Shown: positions 35,591 to 44,365 of the stretch, one piece after another
Layout: the number at the start of each line of letters is the position of its first letter
Numbering within the stretch: the first letter of the stretch is position 1
DNA from: Bacteroides sp.
GTDB lineage: Bacteria; Bacillota; Clostridia; Oscillospirales; Acutalibacteraceae
NCBI GenBank assembly: GCA_023665085.1
Contig: JAMPEQ010000005.1
Location: 117,299 to 181,298 of the forward strand
Length of the DNA stretch: 64,000 bases
Reading direction: 5' to 3'
The notes under the pieces: generated by a model
What the model was told of the DNA's origin: nothing
What the model saw: only the letters and a program-made list of their open reading frames with translations
The model's database searches: none
Program-made: the position numbers and the translations under genes

Positions 35591-36140
35591 GGCAGAAATT
35601 TTAAGATATCTTCGCACATCATCAAAAACTGAAGATGAAAGACTGCTGAGTTTGATTGATGAATGCTGTGCAGAGGTCAACAAATGTGTTACTCCGAAAA
35701 CTCTTCACAGAATATTTGACTGTTCGGTTACGCAGGACAAGCTCATAATCGGTGAATACGAGTTCAAAAGCAAAAGGCTTGCCGAAAATCTTAAGGAATG
35801 CAGGCGTGTATGCATATTCGGAGCAACTCTGGGCACAGAGTGTGACAGACTGCTTCGCACCTACAGCATCAATGACATTGCAAGATCAATGGTTCTGCAG
35901 GCATGTCTTGCCTCTAAGGTTGAGGAGGTATGTGATGCCCTCGAAGATGAGCTGAAAGCCAAGGGCATGAAATTAAGGCAGAGGTATTCTCCCGGATATT
36001 TTGACCTTGATATAAAAGAAAACAAAAAAATTTTTGATTTAATTGAACTTACAAAAAGAATAGGACTTACTCTTACTGACACCTTCCAGATGGTGCCGAC
36101 AAAGTCCGTAACTGCATTTATAGGTATTGAAAATGATTAG
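35583..36140 (+). CDS. Free-standing methionine synthase reactivation domain
   Basis: 185 residues resembling the C-terminal activation domain of cobalamin-dependent methionine synthase: a Met-synt_B12 type fold with QACLASKVEEVCDALE, RQRYSPGYFDLDI (the RxSPGYGD-like SAM-binding motif) and MVPTKSVTAFIGI. It would reductively re-methylate inactive cob(II)alamin on MetH with SAM. It is encoded separately and overlaps both metF (8 bp) and metH (8 bp), complementing a MetH that ends after the B12 domain. Confidence 0.88.
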   Translation: MNKAEILRYLRTSSKTEDERLLSLIDECCAEVNKCVTPKTLHRIFDCSVTQDKLIIGEYEFKSKRLAENLKECRRVCIFGATLGTECDRLLRTYSINDIARSMVLQACLASKVEEVCDALEDELKAKGMKLRQRYSPGYFDLDIKENKKIFDLIELTKRIGLTLTDTFQMVPTKSVTAFIGIEND

Positions 36141-38442
36141 ATTTTTTGACGGCGGAATGGGGAGCATGCTCAATTTGAAGGCAGGAGAGCTTCCCGAAAA
36201 ACTGAATATAACTGAACCTGACAGGATTTTTGCTGTTCACAAAGGATATGCTGATGCAGGTGCAGAAATTATTTCTGCAAACACCTTTGGTGCAAATTCG
36301 CTGAAATACGATAATGTTGAAGAGCTTGTAAAGGCAGGTGTTTCACTTGCTAAAAAGGCAGGCAAAAAGGTTGCACTTGATATAGGTCCTACTGGAAAGC
36401 TTTTAAAGCCTATGGGTGAGCTTGATTTTGAAAAAGCTGTAGAAATATTCAGCGAGGTTATAAACGCAGGAAAAGACGGCAGTGATGTTGTACTTATCGA
36501 AACTATGAGTGACACTTATGAGCTTAAAGCCGCTGTCCTTGCTGCAAAAGAAAACTGTGACCTGCCTGTTATCACCTCTATGATTTTTGATGAAAAAGGC
36601 AGACTGCTTACAGGCGGTGATGTTAAATCTGCATGTGCAATGCTGGAAGGACTGGGTGTTGACTGTATTGGCTTTAACTGCGGACTCGGTCCAAAGCAGA
36701 TGATTCCGTTAGTAAAAGAGCTTAGAGGCTGCACATCCCTGCCGATTATAGTTATGCCAAATGCAGGACTCCCTGAATCTGTAAACGGAAAGACCGTTTA
36801 TAATGTTTCTCCCGAAGAATTCGCTGAGGATATGCTGGAAATTGCTCGGCTTGGTGTATCTGTACTTGGCGGATGCTGTGGTACTACACCGAATCACATT
36901 AAGGCTATGATAGAGCTTTGCAGGGATATTGAGGACAATATTCCGACCAAGAAAAATAATACTATTGTAACATCATATTCTACGGCAGTTGAGCTTGGTC
37001 AAAAGCCTGTTATCATAGGAGAAAGAATAAATCCGACGGGTAAAAAGCTATTCAAAGAGGCACTTCGCAACAATGACATGGATTATGCTGTTAAAGAAGG
37101 ACTTTCACAGCAGGAAAAAGGTGCTCACATACTTGACGTAAATGTAGGTTTGCCTGAAATTGATGAGGTTGAGGTTTTAAGCCGTACTGTTTACAATCTT
37201 CAGAGTGTGCTGTCGCTTCCGCTTCAGCTTGACAGCTCCGATCCGCTGGCACTTGAAAAAGCTATGCGTATTTATAACGGAAAGGCAATGATTAACTCTG
37301 TCAACGGAAAGCAGTCATGCATGAAAGAAGTATTCCCTCTTGTAAAAAAATACGGCGGTGTACTTGTATGCCTTTGCCTTGACGAAAGCGGTATTCCCGA
37401 AACTGCACAAGGCAGAATTGACATTGCAAAAAAAATCATCAGCACCGCAAAGGAATATGGTATTGACAAAAAGGATCTGGTTGTGGATGCACTTACAATG
37501 ACCATTTCTACCAACAAGGATAATGCTGTTGAAACTCTTAAAGCCGTTAATTATATCAGAAATGAGCTTGGTGTAGCGACTGTGCTCGGTGTATCAAACA
37601 TCAGCTTTGGATTGCCGAAGAGAGAAGCGGTTAATACGGCTTTCTTTACACTTGCACTTGAAAACGGCTTGTCGGCAGGTATTATAAACCCGCTGAGCGA
37701 AGCTATGATGAACGCTTACTATTCCTTTAACGCGCTCATGGGATATGATGACAACTGCACGGAATATATAAATTCTGTTACAGTGTCACAAAGCACAGCA
37801 CCAAGTACATCGGTTTTCGATTTGAAAACTGCTATTATCAAAGGTGTAAAAGAAGATGCAGGTACTTGTGCAAAAGAACTGCTGAAGGACACACCTGCAC
37901 TTGATGTAATCAACAACTATATTATTCCTGCTCTTGATGTTGTAGGGGACGGCTTTGAAAAGAACAAGGTATTTCTTCCTCAGCTGTTGATGAGTGCCGA
38001 TTCCGCAAAGGCAGCATTTGATGTAATAAAAGAACATCTTGTGCTTGCAGGTGAGGACAACAAAAGCGAACACAAAATTATCATCGCTACCGTAGAAGGT
38101 GACATTCACGACATTGGCAAAAACATTGTTAAGGTTCTTTTGTCAAATTATGGATTTGATGTAATTGATTTGGGCAAGGATGTAAAATGCGAAAAGGTGC
38201 TTGAAGAAACTATAAAGCAAAATGCAAAAATGGTGGCACTTTCAGCTCTTATGACAACAACCGTACCTAATATGGAAAAAACCATTGAGCTTATTCACAG
38301 CAATACGGACGCAAAGGTAATGGTGGGCGGTGCAGTGCTGACAAAATCCTATGCCAAGATGATTAATGCAGACTATTATGCAAAAGACGCTATGGAAAGC
38401 GTGCGTATTGCAAAAGCTTTCTTCGGAGGTGATGAGGAATGA
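36133..38442 (+). CDS. metH: Cobalamin-dependent methionine synthase lacking reactivation domain
   Basis: 769 residues from ATG 36133 (a TTG two codons earlier is in frame). Domains in order: homocysteine methyltransferase with GFNCG and the Zn-binding GGCCGTTP (about 10-290); pterin-binding domain opening VIIGERINPTGKK (about 305); B12-binding cap and Rossmann domain with GDIHDIGKNIV (about 660), whose His ligates cobalt. The protein stops at about residue 769 with no activation domain, which is supplied by the gene before it. Makes methionine from homocysteine and methyl-THF. Confidence 0.96.
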   Translation: MIRFFDGGMGSMLNLKAGELPEKLNITEPDRIFAVHKGYADAGAEIISANTFGANSLKYDNVEELVKAGVSLAKKAGKKVALDIGPTGKLLKPMGELDFEKAVEIFSEVINAGKDGSDVVLIETMSDTYELKAAVLAAKENCDLPVITSMIFDEKGRLLTGGDVKSACAMLEGLGVDCIGFNCGLGPKQMIPLVKELRGCTSLPIIVMPNAGLPESVNGKTVYNVSPEEFAEDMLEIARLGVSVLGGCCGTTPNHIKAMIELCRDIEDNIPTKKNNTIVTSYSTAVELGQKPVIIGERINPTGKKLFKEALRNNDMDYAVKEGLSQQEKGAHILDVNVGLPEIDEVEVLSRTVYNLQSVLSLPLQLDSSDPLALEKAMRIYNGKAMINSVNGKQSCMKEVFPLVKKYGGVLVCLCLDESGIPETAQGRIDIAKKIISTAKEYGIDKKDLVVDALTMTISTNKDNAVETLKAVNYIRNELGVATVLGVSNISFGLPKREAVNTAFFTLALENGLSAGIINPLSEAMMNAYYSFNALMGYDDNCTEYINSVTVSQSTAPSTSVFDLKTAIIKGVKEDAGTCAKELLKDTPALDVINNYIIPALDVVGDGFEKNKVFLPQLLMSADSAKAAFDVIKEHLVLAGEDNKSEHKIIIATVEGDIHDIGKNIVKVLLSNYGFDVIDLGKDVKCEKVLEETIKQNAKMVALSALMTTTVPNMEKTIELIHSNTDAKVMVGGAVLTKSYAKMINADYYAKDAMESVRIAKAFFGGDEE

Positions 38443-38834
38443 TGATTTCAACAAAGGGCAGGTATGCTCTTATGATTATGTCTTATCTTGCACAGCATCA
38501 GAACGAAGGGCTTGTTTCTCTTAAAGATATAGCTGAACATGAGCAGATTGGACTTAAATATCTTGAAATAATTATATCATCGCTTAACAAAAAAGGGTTT
38601 GTTGACAGCTTGAGGGGAAAAAACGGAGGATACAAGCTGAAGCGTTCACCGAAGGAATACACAATTTTATCAATACTTGAGGCAGCTGAGGGCAGTCTTG
38701 CTCCGGTTGCATGTGTTGATGACGGATTTGAGTGTGATAACAAAGACAACTGCAAGGTTCACACATTGTGGACAGAGCTTGATGAGGTAATAACAAATTA
38801 TCTGCAATCCAAAACTCTTGCAGATATAGCCTGA
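38439..38834 (+). CDS. Rrf2-family regulator with Fe-S-type cysteines
   Basis: 131 residues; start ATG overlaps the metH stop as ATGA, with GGAGGTGATGAGG just upstream. The winged helix is KGRYALMIMSYLAQH...SLKDIAEHEQIGLKYLEIIISSLNKKGFVDSLRGKNGGYKL, typical of IscR/CymR/NsrR. Cys residues at about 93, 100 and 106 (ACVDDGFEC, NKDNC) match the three ligands of Rrf2 Fe-S sensors, although the spacing CX6CX5C differs slightly from IscR. Its place in the methionine operon suggests control of sulfur or methyl metabolism; targets are not seen here. Confidence 0.88.
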   Translation: MMISTKGRYALMIMSYLAQHQNEGLVSLKDIAEHEQIGLKYLEIIISSLNKKGFVDSLRGKNGGYKLKRSPKEYTILSILEAAEGSLAPVACVDDGFECDNKDNCKVHTLWTELDEVITNYLQSKTLADIA

Positions 38835-38900
38835 GATTTTTAAAATTGTAAATACGAATTAATTATTGTATAATATATAAATATATTTTGAAATATATTC

Positions 38901-39023
38901 TGCTAACGCACGTTGTATAATTCTTTTGTGTCGCAAAAGAACGATACCAAGAAAACTAATCAAGGGGAATCCCTTCTAAGCGTGTGCCGCGCACATTTAC
39001 ACGCACAGCGGCACAGGGTGCTA
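38901..39023 (-). repeat. Dispersed multi-hairpin repeat, copy 3 (inverted, shortened)
   Basis: The reverse complement matches copies 1 and 2: a GTGCCGC...GCGGCAC hairpin, then GGTATCGTTCTTTTGCGACA and the GTGCGTTAGCA end. The second hairpin is shortened by about 24 bp and reads AGAAGGGATTCCCCTT, still roughly self-complementary. It lies between the convergent Rrf2 and metallophosphoesterase genes. Confidence 0.88.
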
Positions 39024-39040
39024 AACAATAAATTCACATA

Positions 39041-39068
39041 AAAAAGGAGCTGTAAAAAGCTCCTTTTT
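39041..39068. terminator. Bidirectional terminator between Rrf2 and metallophosphoesterase genes
   Basis: AGGAGCT / AGCTCCT stem flanked by AAAAA on the left and TTTTT on the right, so it can stop transcription from either side of this convergent pair. Confidence 0.85.
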
Positions 39069-39094
39069 CGTTATTGTTATTATATTAATGCAAA

Positions 39095-40375
39095 CTAATC
39101 TTTTTCATATGTTATTGTATCAAGAGGCTGCATTGTGACCTCTTCTTTTGCCTTTGTTGATTTATATTTATCCTGATAATAATTTTCAAGAGTGCTTTCA
39201 TAAGTTCCATCAGGATTTATGTCTATAATAGTACATCCTCTCTGAGTTCCCAGCTTGGAAATACCTGCATACGCAAGATAATCTATAGAATATCCATAAT
39301 TAAGATTAATTCCTTTGTAGTTTAATGAAAAGTTATTGTAATGGTCATGTCCGCAGAACAAGCCTTGTGTTGAACCAAGCTCACTTGCCTTATCAAAAAA
39401 TCCGTAGTTGTGCTCACTTGGATAAATTACTGCACCTGTTTCACCTGCTTTACCATAGTTATAGGTTACATTTTCAGTATCCTTCAAGCCGTTGTCAACA
39501 TATTCATACCACGCATCTCTGTATTCAGGAGTAGGAATATGGAAAAATACAAGAGACTTAGGCATTTCACCACCATTTTGCTGTTGAAAATTCTTCAGTG
39601 TATTTTCATACCATTCTACCTGATTTGTATGGAAAGTATCATATTTCCACAGAATACCGAGAAAGTCACCGTCAACATAAGAATGGGAATCCATAACCAT
39701 AAGGCTCTGTGTGATTTTACCCTGTGAATTTTTAACATTTACGGCATAGTTTCCGTAACCGTCAACGTTTTCGTCCCCTGCATTGAAAAGACAGTGCGGA
39801 TATTTATCACTCTCATAAAATTCTGCCATCTGCTCTCTTGAATAATATGAATACAACTCTGTATCATGGTTACCAAAGCCAAGACACCAGTAAACGCCAA
39901 GCTGTTCCATCAGCTCTGCAAAGAGTTTGGCACTGTTTTTGTTATTGAATGTACCTGCCTGAAATGGTACAGGATAGGCAATATCACCTGTAACAACTAC
40001 AAGATCAGGCTTTTCTTGGCTTATCATTGCAGACACAGTATTCAACGCCATAGTATCTTTATTAAAGCACATAAAGCCTGCACCGATATGCACATCGGTG
40101 AGCTGCATTACCTTGAATTTTTCATCAGTAACAAAGGTGCTAACTCCATTTTCGTCCTCTTCGGGAATAAGCTGATTTTCATATTCAACGGGTTTTATTG
40201 TGCTGATAAAATTAGCATTTGACTTATTGCCTATCATATTAATAATAGCAAATACACCGAATAATATTGCTATTATAAGTATGATAACAAGAATAATTTT
40301 GAGAAATAATTTGAAACGCTGTTTAGGTGTGCGCTTTGATTTCTCTGCCTTTTTTATTTCTGTTTTTTCTGCCAT
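39095..40375 (-). CDS. Membrane-anchored extracellular metallophosphoesterase
   Basis: 426 residues from ATG 40375 (AAAGGGG upstream; an ATG seven codons earlier is possible). A basic cytoplasmic stretch is followed by one transmembrane helix (KIILVIILIIAILFGVFAIINM, about 22-44), placing the catalytic domain outside. Calcineurin-like motifs are intact: LTDVHIG, VVTGDI, GFGNHDTE, FFHIPTPEYR and CGHDHYNN. Hydrolyses a phosphomonoester or diester; substrate unknown. Eukaryote-like Dcr2/PPT1-type enzymes share this arrangement. It starts 14 bp after the stop of the CDF gene, so the two are co-transcribed. Confidence 0.88.
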   Translation of the reverse strand: MAEKTEIKKAEKSKRTPKQRFKLFLKIILVIILIIAILFGVFAIINMIGNKSNANFISTIKPVEYENQLIPEEDENGVSTFVTDEKFKVMQLTDVHIGAGFMCFNKDTMALNTVSAMISQEKPDLVVVTGDIAYPVPFQAGTFNNKNSAKLFAELMEQLGVYWCLGFGNHDTELYSYYSREQMAEFYESDKYPHCLFNAGDENVDGYGNYAVNVKNSQGKITQSLMVMDSHSYVDGDFLGILWKYDTFHTNQVEWYENTLKNFQQQNGGEMPKSLVFFHIPTPEYRDAWYEYVDNGLKDTENVTYNYGKAGETGAVIYPSEHNYGFFDKASELGSTQGLFCGHDHYNNFSLNYKGINLNYGYSIDYLAYAGISKLGTQRGCTIIDINPDGTYESTLENYYQDKYKSTKAKEEVTMQPLDTITYEKD

Positions 40376-40388
40376 AATGAGTCCCCTT

Positions 40389-41003
40389 TTAGTCATTTAT
40401 TAAATATTTTGCCTGTTCTATTGCTGTTTTGCCAGAGCCGACAGCAACGATAATACCTATAACTATCCCTATAACACCGTCAAGTGCAAAATTCACTTTA
40501 ACAGTAATCGAAAATCCAAGCAATGCTGCCGCTGTAATAGCGCAATCCAGATAACTGTCAAGCACCAGAGCCTTTAGCATGGAGGAATTCAGCTTTTTAT
40601 TTATAACAGTATACACGATACCCATAATCACCTTTACAATAATTGTCAAGCCGACCATGACTGCATATTTTACCGAAAATGCCACCGCAGTGGGATACAT
40701 CATACGTTCAATTCCGTTATATGCAAAATATACACCTATAACTGCCACTGCTGTTCCTATAATAAACGAGCACAGTGCCTGAAGCCTGCTGCCCTTTCGC
40801 TTGCTTAGCTTTGCGGAAATAGCAAAGCCTGCAATGGCAATTATGCAGGTGAACGTATCACCTAAATTATTAACTGCATCACAATAAACAGAAAGAGAAT
40901 TTGAGCTTAATCCAACATAAAGCTTCAGCAAAAAAAGCAGAAAATTAGCAGTCAGACCGAATACAGCGGTATATATTCCTATGGATTTTTTGTTTTTATC
41001 CAA
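40389..41003 (-). CDS. Short cation diffusion facilitator family protein
   Basis: 204 residues with about six hydrophobic helices. The metal site of CDF exporters can be traced: SVYCDAVNNLGDT in helix 2 (DxxxNLxD) and LVLDSYLDCAIT in helix 5 (DxxxD). The usual first His ligand is Asp here. The C-terminal cytoplasmic dimerisation domain (about 80-100 residues) is absent, the protein ending just after helix 6 (SGKTAIEQAKYLIND). Probably exports or imports a divalent cation; which one cannot be told. It precedes the metallophosphoesterase gene by 13 bp. Confidence 0.8.
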   Translation of the reverse strand: MDKNKKSIGIYTAVFGLTANFLLFLLKLYVGLSSNSLSVYCDAVNNLGDTFTCIIAIAGFAISAKLSKRKGSRLQALCSFIIGTAVAVIGVYFAYNGIERMMYPTAVAFSVKYAVMVGLTIIVKVIMGIVYTVINKKLNSSMLKALVLDSYLDCAITAAALLGFSITVKVNFALDGVIGIVIGIIVAVGSGKTAIEQAKYLIND

Positions 41004-41101
41004 GTCCGCACCTCTTTTCGCCCAACCTATCTTTTTTGATTATAACATAAAAAATTTTAAATATATATGCAAAAAGTGCACAAAATATACTTGGTGATTT
41101 T

Positions 41102-41773
41102 ATGGAGTTTGTTTATATAATTATTTTATCTCTTGTATCAGCAATTGTATTATTTATACTTGCAAAATTAATCGGCTACAGGCAAATCAGTGAGCTCAGC
41201 TTTTTTGACTATATTGTTGGCATTACCATAGGCTCTGTTGCAGCAGAGATGTCAACAAATATTGACCTTGAATGGTACAAAGGTATTGCAGCCATGGTAG
41301 TTTATGCTTTAATAGCAATTATTTTTTCAAGGATGTCGCAAAAAAGCACTGTTGCCCGAAGGATGATATCCGGAACACCTATTATATTAATGGAAAACGG
41401 AACAATAAAACGTGAGGGACTGAAAAAAGCAAGAATAGAAATAAACGATTTGCTTGTAAGTGCAAGAACAAACGGATATTTTAACTTATCTGACATAGAC
41501 TATGCAATAATGGAAAATACAGGTAAAATAAGTTTTCTGCCTACACCAAAGAAAAGACAGCTTAATCCGGAGGATTTCAACTTTTCACCCGAAAGAGACG
41601 GTCTGTATATAAATGTTATTATAGACGGAAAAATTATGCGTGAAGATTTAAAATATGCAGGTATTTCTGAAGATGAACTAAAAAAACAGGTAGCATCAAA
41701 AGGGCAGAAAATCGAAAATATCATGCTGGCAACAATTAATTTGAAAAAACAGTTGACAATTTACAGCAAGTAG
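41102..41773 (+). CDS. YetF-like membrane protein (DUF421)
   Basis: 223 residues: three N-terminal transmembrane helices, with the signature LAKLIGYRQISELSFFDYIVGITIGSVAAEM between helices, then a cytoplasmic domain with TPIILMENGTIKREGLKKARI and FLPTPKKRQLNPED. This is the DUF421/YetF family of Firmicutes, of unsettled function (linked to spore or envelope biology in Bacillus by family knowledge). Transcribed divergently from the CDF gene. Its last bases overlap the promoter of the arsR-type gene. Confidence 0.85.
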   Translation: MEFVYIIILSLVSAIVLFILAKLIGYRQISELSFFDYIVGITIGSVAAEMSTNIDLEWYKGIAAMVVYALIAIIFSRMSQKSTVARRMISGTPIILMENGTIKREGLKKARIEINDLLVSARTNGYFNLSDIDYAIMENTGKISFLPTPKKRQLNPEDFNFSPERDGLYINVIIDGKIMREDLKYAGISEDELKKQVASKGQKIENIMLATINLKKQLTIYSK

Positions 41774-41781
41774 CATATAAT
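41753..41781 (+). promoter_or_regulatory. Promoter of the arsR-ATPase operon
   Basis: TTGACA, 17-bp spacer, perfect TATAAT. The -35 and spacer lie inside the end of the YetF-like gene. Confidence 0.9.
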
Positions 41782-41787
41782 GCTCAT

Positions 41788-41803
41788 ATGAACAGTTGTT
41801 CAT
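41788..41803 (+). promoter_or_regulatory. ArsR/SmtB-type operator
   Basis: ATGAACA-GT-TGTTCAT is a perfect inverted repeat matching the SmtB/CzrA/ZiaR operator pattern and lies at about the transcription start, 7 bp after the -10. Apo-regulator binding here should block RNA polymerase. Confidence 0.9.
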
Positions 41804-41827
41804 GTATAAATATAAGGAGCAGATATT

Positions 41828-42124
41828 ATGGAGGAAGAATTGCTGGATGAAGAAATTATTTACGATTTAGCGGATTTATTCAAGGTGTTTTCAGACTCAA
41901 CGAGAATACGTATTCTTGTGGCACTTTTTGATGGTGAGCTGTGTGTAGGAGATATTGCACAAAAGCTTGAAATGAGCCAGACTGCAATATCACACCAGCT
42001 CAGAGTGCTTAAGCAAAACCACCTTATAAAATACAGACGTCAAGGAAAAAGCATGATATATTCTCTTGCTGACGATCATGTAAAAACTATAATAGATTGT
42101 GCTGCAGAGCACGTGGAGGAATAG
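41828..42124 (+). CDS. ArsR/SmtB-family metal-sensing repressor
   Basis: 98 residues. Winged helix: VGDIAQKLEMSQTAISHQLRVLKQNHLIKYRRQGKSMIYSL. The last helix reads DDHVKTIIDCAAEHVEE and fits DxHx10HxxE, the alpha-5 zinc site of CzrA/SmtB sensors. The N-terminus lacks the Cys cluster of CadC, favouring Zn2+/Co2+ over Cd2+/Pb2+ sensing. Expected to repress itself and the downstream ATPase through the operator at 41788. AAGGAGC precedes the ATG. Confidence 0.93.
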   Translation: MEEELLDEEIIYDLADLFKVFSDSTRIRILVALFDGELCVGDIAQKLEMSQTAISHQLRVLKQNHLIKYRRQGKSMIYSLADDHVKTIIDCAAEHVEE

Positions 42125-42126
42125 CT

Positions 42127-44190
42127 ATGGAAGAAAAGCATAATAATCATTGTAACTGCGGACATGAGCATGAACATGTACATAATCATGAGCATTCACA
42201 TAATCACGAACATCATCATGACGGATGCTGTAATGACCATGACCACCATCATCACCATGGTGACGGATGCGGATGCGGTCACGACCACGCTCACGAAGAG
42301 CTTAATAAGAAAGATTTTGCTTTTAAGGTGGCATCCGCCGGAATATTAATGGTTGCAGGATACATATTAAGCGAGCTTACAGAAAAGGGCACTATTGATG
42401 TACCGAGCTTTGTTTATCTGCTGTGCTTTGGTATATCCTATCTGATTGTCGGATTTAATATAATCAAAGAAGCAGTTGAGGGAATTATTCACGGAGATAT
42501 TTTTAATGAAAATTTCCTTATGAGTATTGCCTCACTGGGCGCATTTGCTGTAGGTGAATATGTTGAGGGCTGCGCAGTAATGTTTCTGTTCACTATCGGT
42601 GAGTTTTTACAGAGCCTTGCCGTTCAGCGAAGCAGAAAATCCATCAAAAACATGCTTGAACTTAAACCGCAGGAGGTAACTGTAATCCGAGACGGCAAAG
42701 AGAGCGTTATTAATCCTGACAGCGTTGAAATCGGTGACATCATGATTATCAGACCGGGTGATAAGCTTGATGTTGACGGCGTTATTACCGAGGGCAATGC
42801 TCAGGTCGACATGAAAGCACTTACAGGCGAATCAATCCCGGTTTCAAAGAGCATGGGAGACGAGGTGCTTGCAGGCTCAGTAAATCTTGACGGTGCAATT
42901 AAGGTTAAAGCCGTTAAAAAATACAAGGATTCCGCCGTTGCAAAAATTCTTGACATGCTTGAGGATTCAGAAGATAAAAAGAGTAACGCAGAGCAGTTTA
43001 TTACCAGATTTGCAAGAATTTATACACCTATTGTTTGTCTGATTGCACTTCTTATAATTCTTATTCCGCCTATTTTCCTTAGCGGTGAATGGAAAGAATG
43101 GATTTACAGAGGTCTGTCAGCTCTCGTAGTTTCATGTCCGTGTGCGTTGGTTATATCTATCCCTCTCAGCTTCTTTGGCGGTATTGGTTCATGCTCAAGG
43201 GAGGGCATTTTAGTTAAGGGCGGAAATTACCTTGAAATACTTTCAAAGGCTGACACAAGCGTTTTTGATAAAACAGGTACAATCACCAGCGGAAAATTTG
43301 AATATGTGCAGTGCGAATGCCACCACTGCCATTGCAGTGACAACAGCCACCGCGAGCTTCTTGCAATTATTGCGGCATGTGAAAAATATTCTACACATCC
43401 TCTTGCTAAATCAATCAGCCTTGCTTTCGGTCATTATGCTGATAGTTTGCAGGTTACAGATTCAAAGAACTATGCAGGCAAGGGTGTTTCAGCTGTAGTT
43501 GACGGTGTAAGATACTATGTCGGCAATGAAAAGCTTATGAAGGAAATAGGTGTTGAATTCAGCGAAACAAAATGCATAGGCACTGCTGTTTACTGCTGTA
43601 CTGATACAGAATTCAAGGGTGATATCGTCTTTGCAGACATTATAAAAAGTGACAGCAAAAAAGCTATTGCCGAGCTTAAAGCACAGGGCATTACAAAGAC
43701 AATAATGCTTACAGGTGACAAGCAGAACATTGCTGAAAACATTGCAGAAAACGCAGGTATTGATACAGTTTATTCAAAGCTTTTGCCTGATGAAAAAGTT
43801 GCAAAGGTTAAAGAGCTTCAGGAAAACGGAAAAACCGTTTTATACACCGGCGATGGTATAAACGATGCCCCTGTTCTTGCTCAGGCTGATTTGGGTATAG
43901 CAATGGGCGGTGTAGGCAGTGACGTTGCAATTGAAGCATCAGATATGGTTATCATGGGTGACTCACTTTCTAAGATTTCCATCGGCAGAAGAATTGCAAA
44001 AAAGACTTTAAATATCGTTCATGAAAATATCATCTTTTCATTGCTCGTCAAAATACTGATTATCATTGGATGTGCGATAGGCATTTTTGATGAAAATGCT
44101 ATGTGGCTTGCAGTATTCGGTGATGTGGGAGTATGCCTTATTGCCATTGCAAACTCAATGCGAACACTCATAGTCAGAAAGAGAAAATAA
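42127..44190 (+). CDS. P1B-type ATPase (Zn2+/Cd2+/Co2+ exporter) with His-rich tail
   Basis: 687 residues from ATG 42127 (GGAGGAA upstream, 2 bp after the regulator's stop). The first ~60 residues are an extreme His/Cys-rich stretch instead of a classical GMTCxxC domain. Then TGES, the intramembrane metal motif SCPCALV, DKTGT, STHPLAKS (the P1B HP motif) and GDGINDAP. CPC places it with ZntA/CadA/CopA; the C-terminal NxK/D helix pattern (FGDVGVCLIAIANSMR) favours Zn/Cd. An additional Cys/His patch CECHHCHC follows DKTGT in the nucleotide-binding region. Exports metal when the ArsR-type sensor releases the operator. Confidence 0.95.
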   Translation: MEEKHNNHCNCGHEHEHVHNHEHSHNHEHHHDGCCNDHDHHHHHGDGCGCGHDHAHEELNKKDFAFKVASAGILMVAGYILSELTEKGTIDVPSFVYLLCFGISYLIVGFNIIKEAVEGIIHGDIFNENFLMSIASLGAFAVGEYVEGCAVMFLFTIGEFLQSLAVQRSRKSIKNMLELKPQEVTVIRDGKESVINPDSVEIGDIMIIRPGDKLDVDGVITEGNAQVDMKALTGESIPVSKSMGDEVLAGSVNLDGAIKVKAVKKYKDSAVAKILDMLEDSEDKKSNAEQFITRFARIYTPIVCLIALLIILIPPIFLSGEWKEWIYRGLSALVVSCPCALVISIPLSFFGGIGSCSREGILVKGGNYLEILSKADTSVFDKTGTITSGKFEYVQCECHHCHCSDNSHRELLAIIAACEKYSTHPLAKSISLAFGHYADSLQVTDSKNYAGKGVSAVVDGVRYYVGNEKLMKEIGVEFSETKCIGTAVYCCTDTEFKGDIVFADIIKSDSKKAIAELKAQGITKTIMLTGDKQNIAENIAENAGIDTVYSKLLPDEKVAKVKELQENGKTVLYTGDGINDAPVLAQADLGIAMGGVGSDVAIEASDMVIMGDSLSKISIGRRIAKKTLNIVHENIIFSLLVKILIIIGCAIGIFDENAMWLAVFGDVGVCLIAIANSMRTLIVRKRK

Positions 44191-44196
44191 TAAGAT

Positions 44197-44235
44197 AAAA
44201 AACTATCCTTGATATTATTATCGGGGATAGTTTTT
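44197..44235 (+). terminator. Terminator of the arsR-ATPase operon
   Basis: AAAAAACTATCC and GGATAGTTTTT pair over 11 bp around a 16-nt loop, followed by TTTTTC. Located 6 bp after the ATPase stop. Confidence 0.8.
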
Positions 44236-44306
44236 CATGTTATAGATATTCCAAAAACAACTGCTGCCAGTAAAAAAGTGATTATCCCCTACCGGTATTT
44301 ATCTAC

Positions 44307-44335
44307 TTGAAATATTTTTTTACTTATGATACTAT
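44307..44335 (+). promoter_or_regulatory. Promoter of the GH36 gene
   Basis: TTGAAA, 17-bp spacer, TACTAT with an upstream TG (extended -10). Confidence 0.65.
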
Positions 44336-44365
44336 CAAAATATAATGTACACAGGGAGAGAACCT

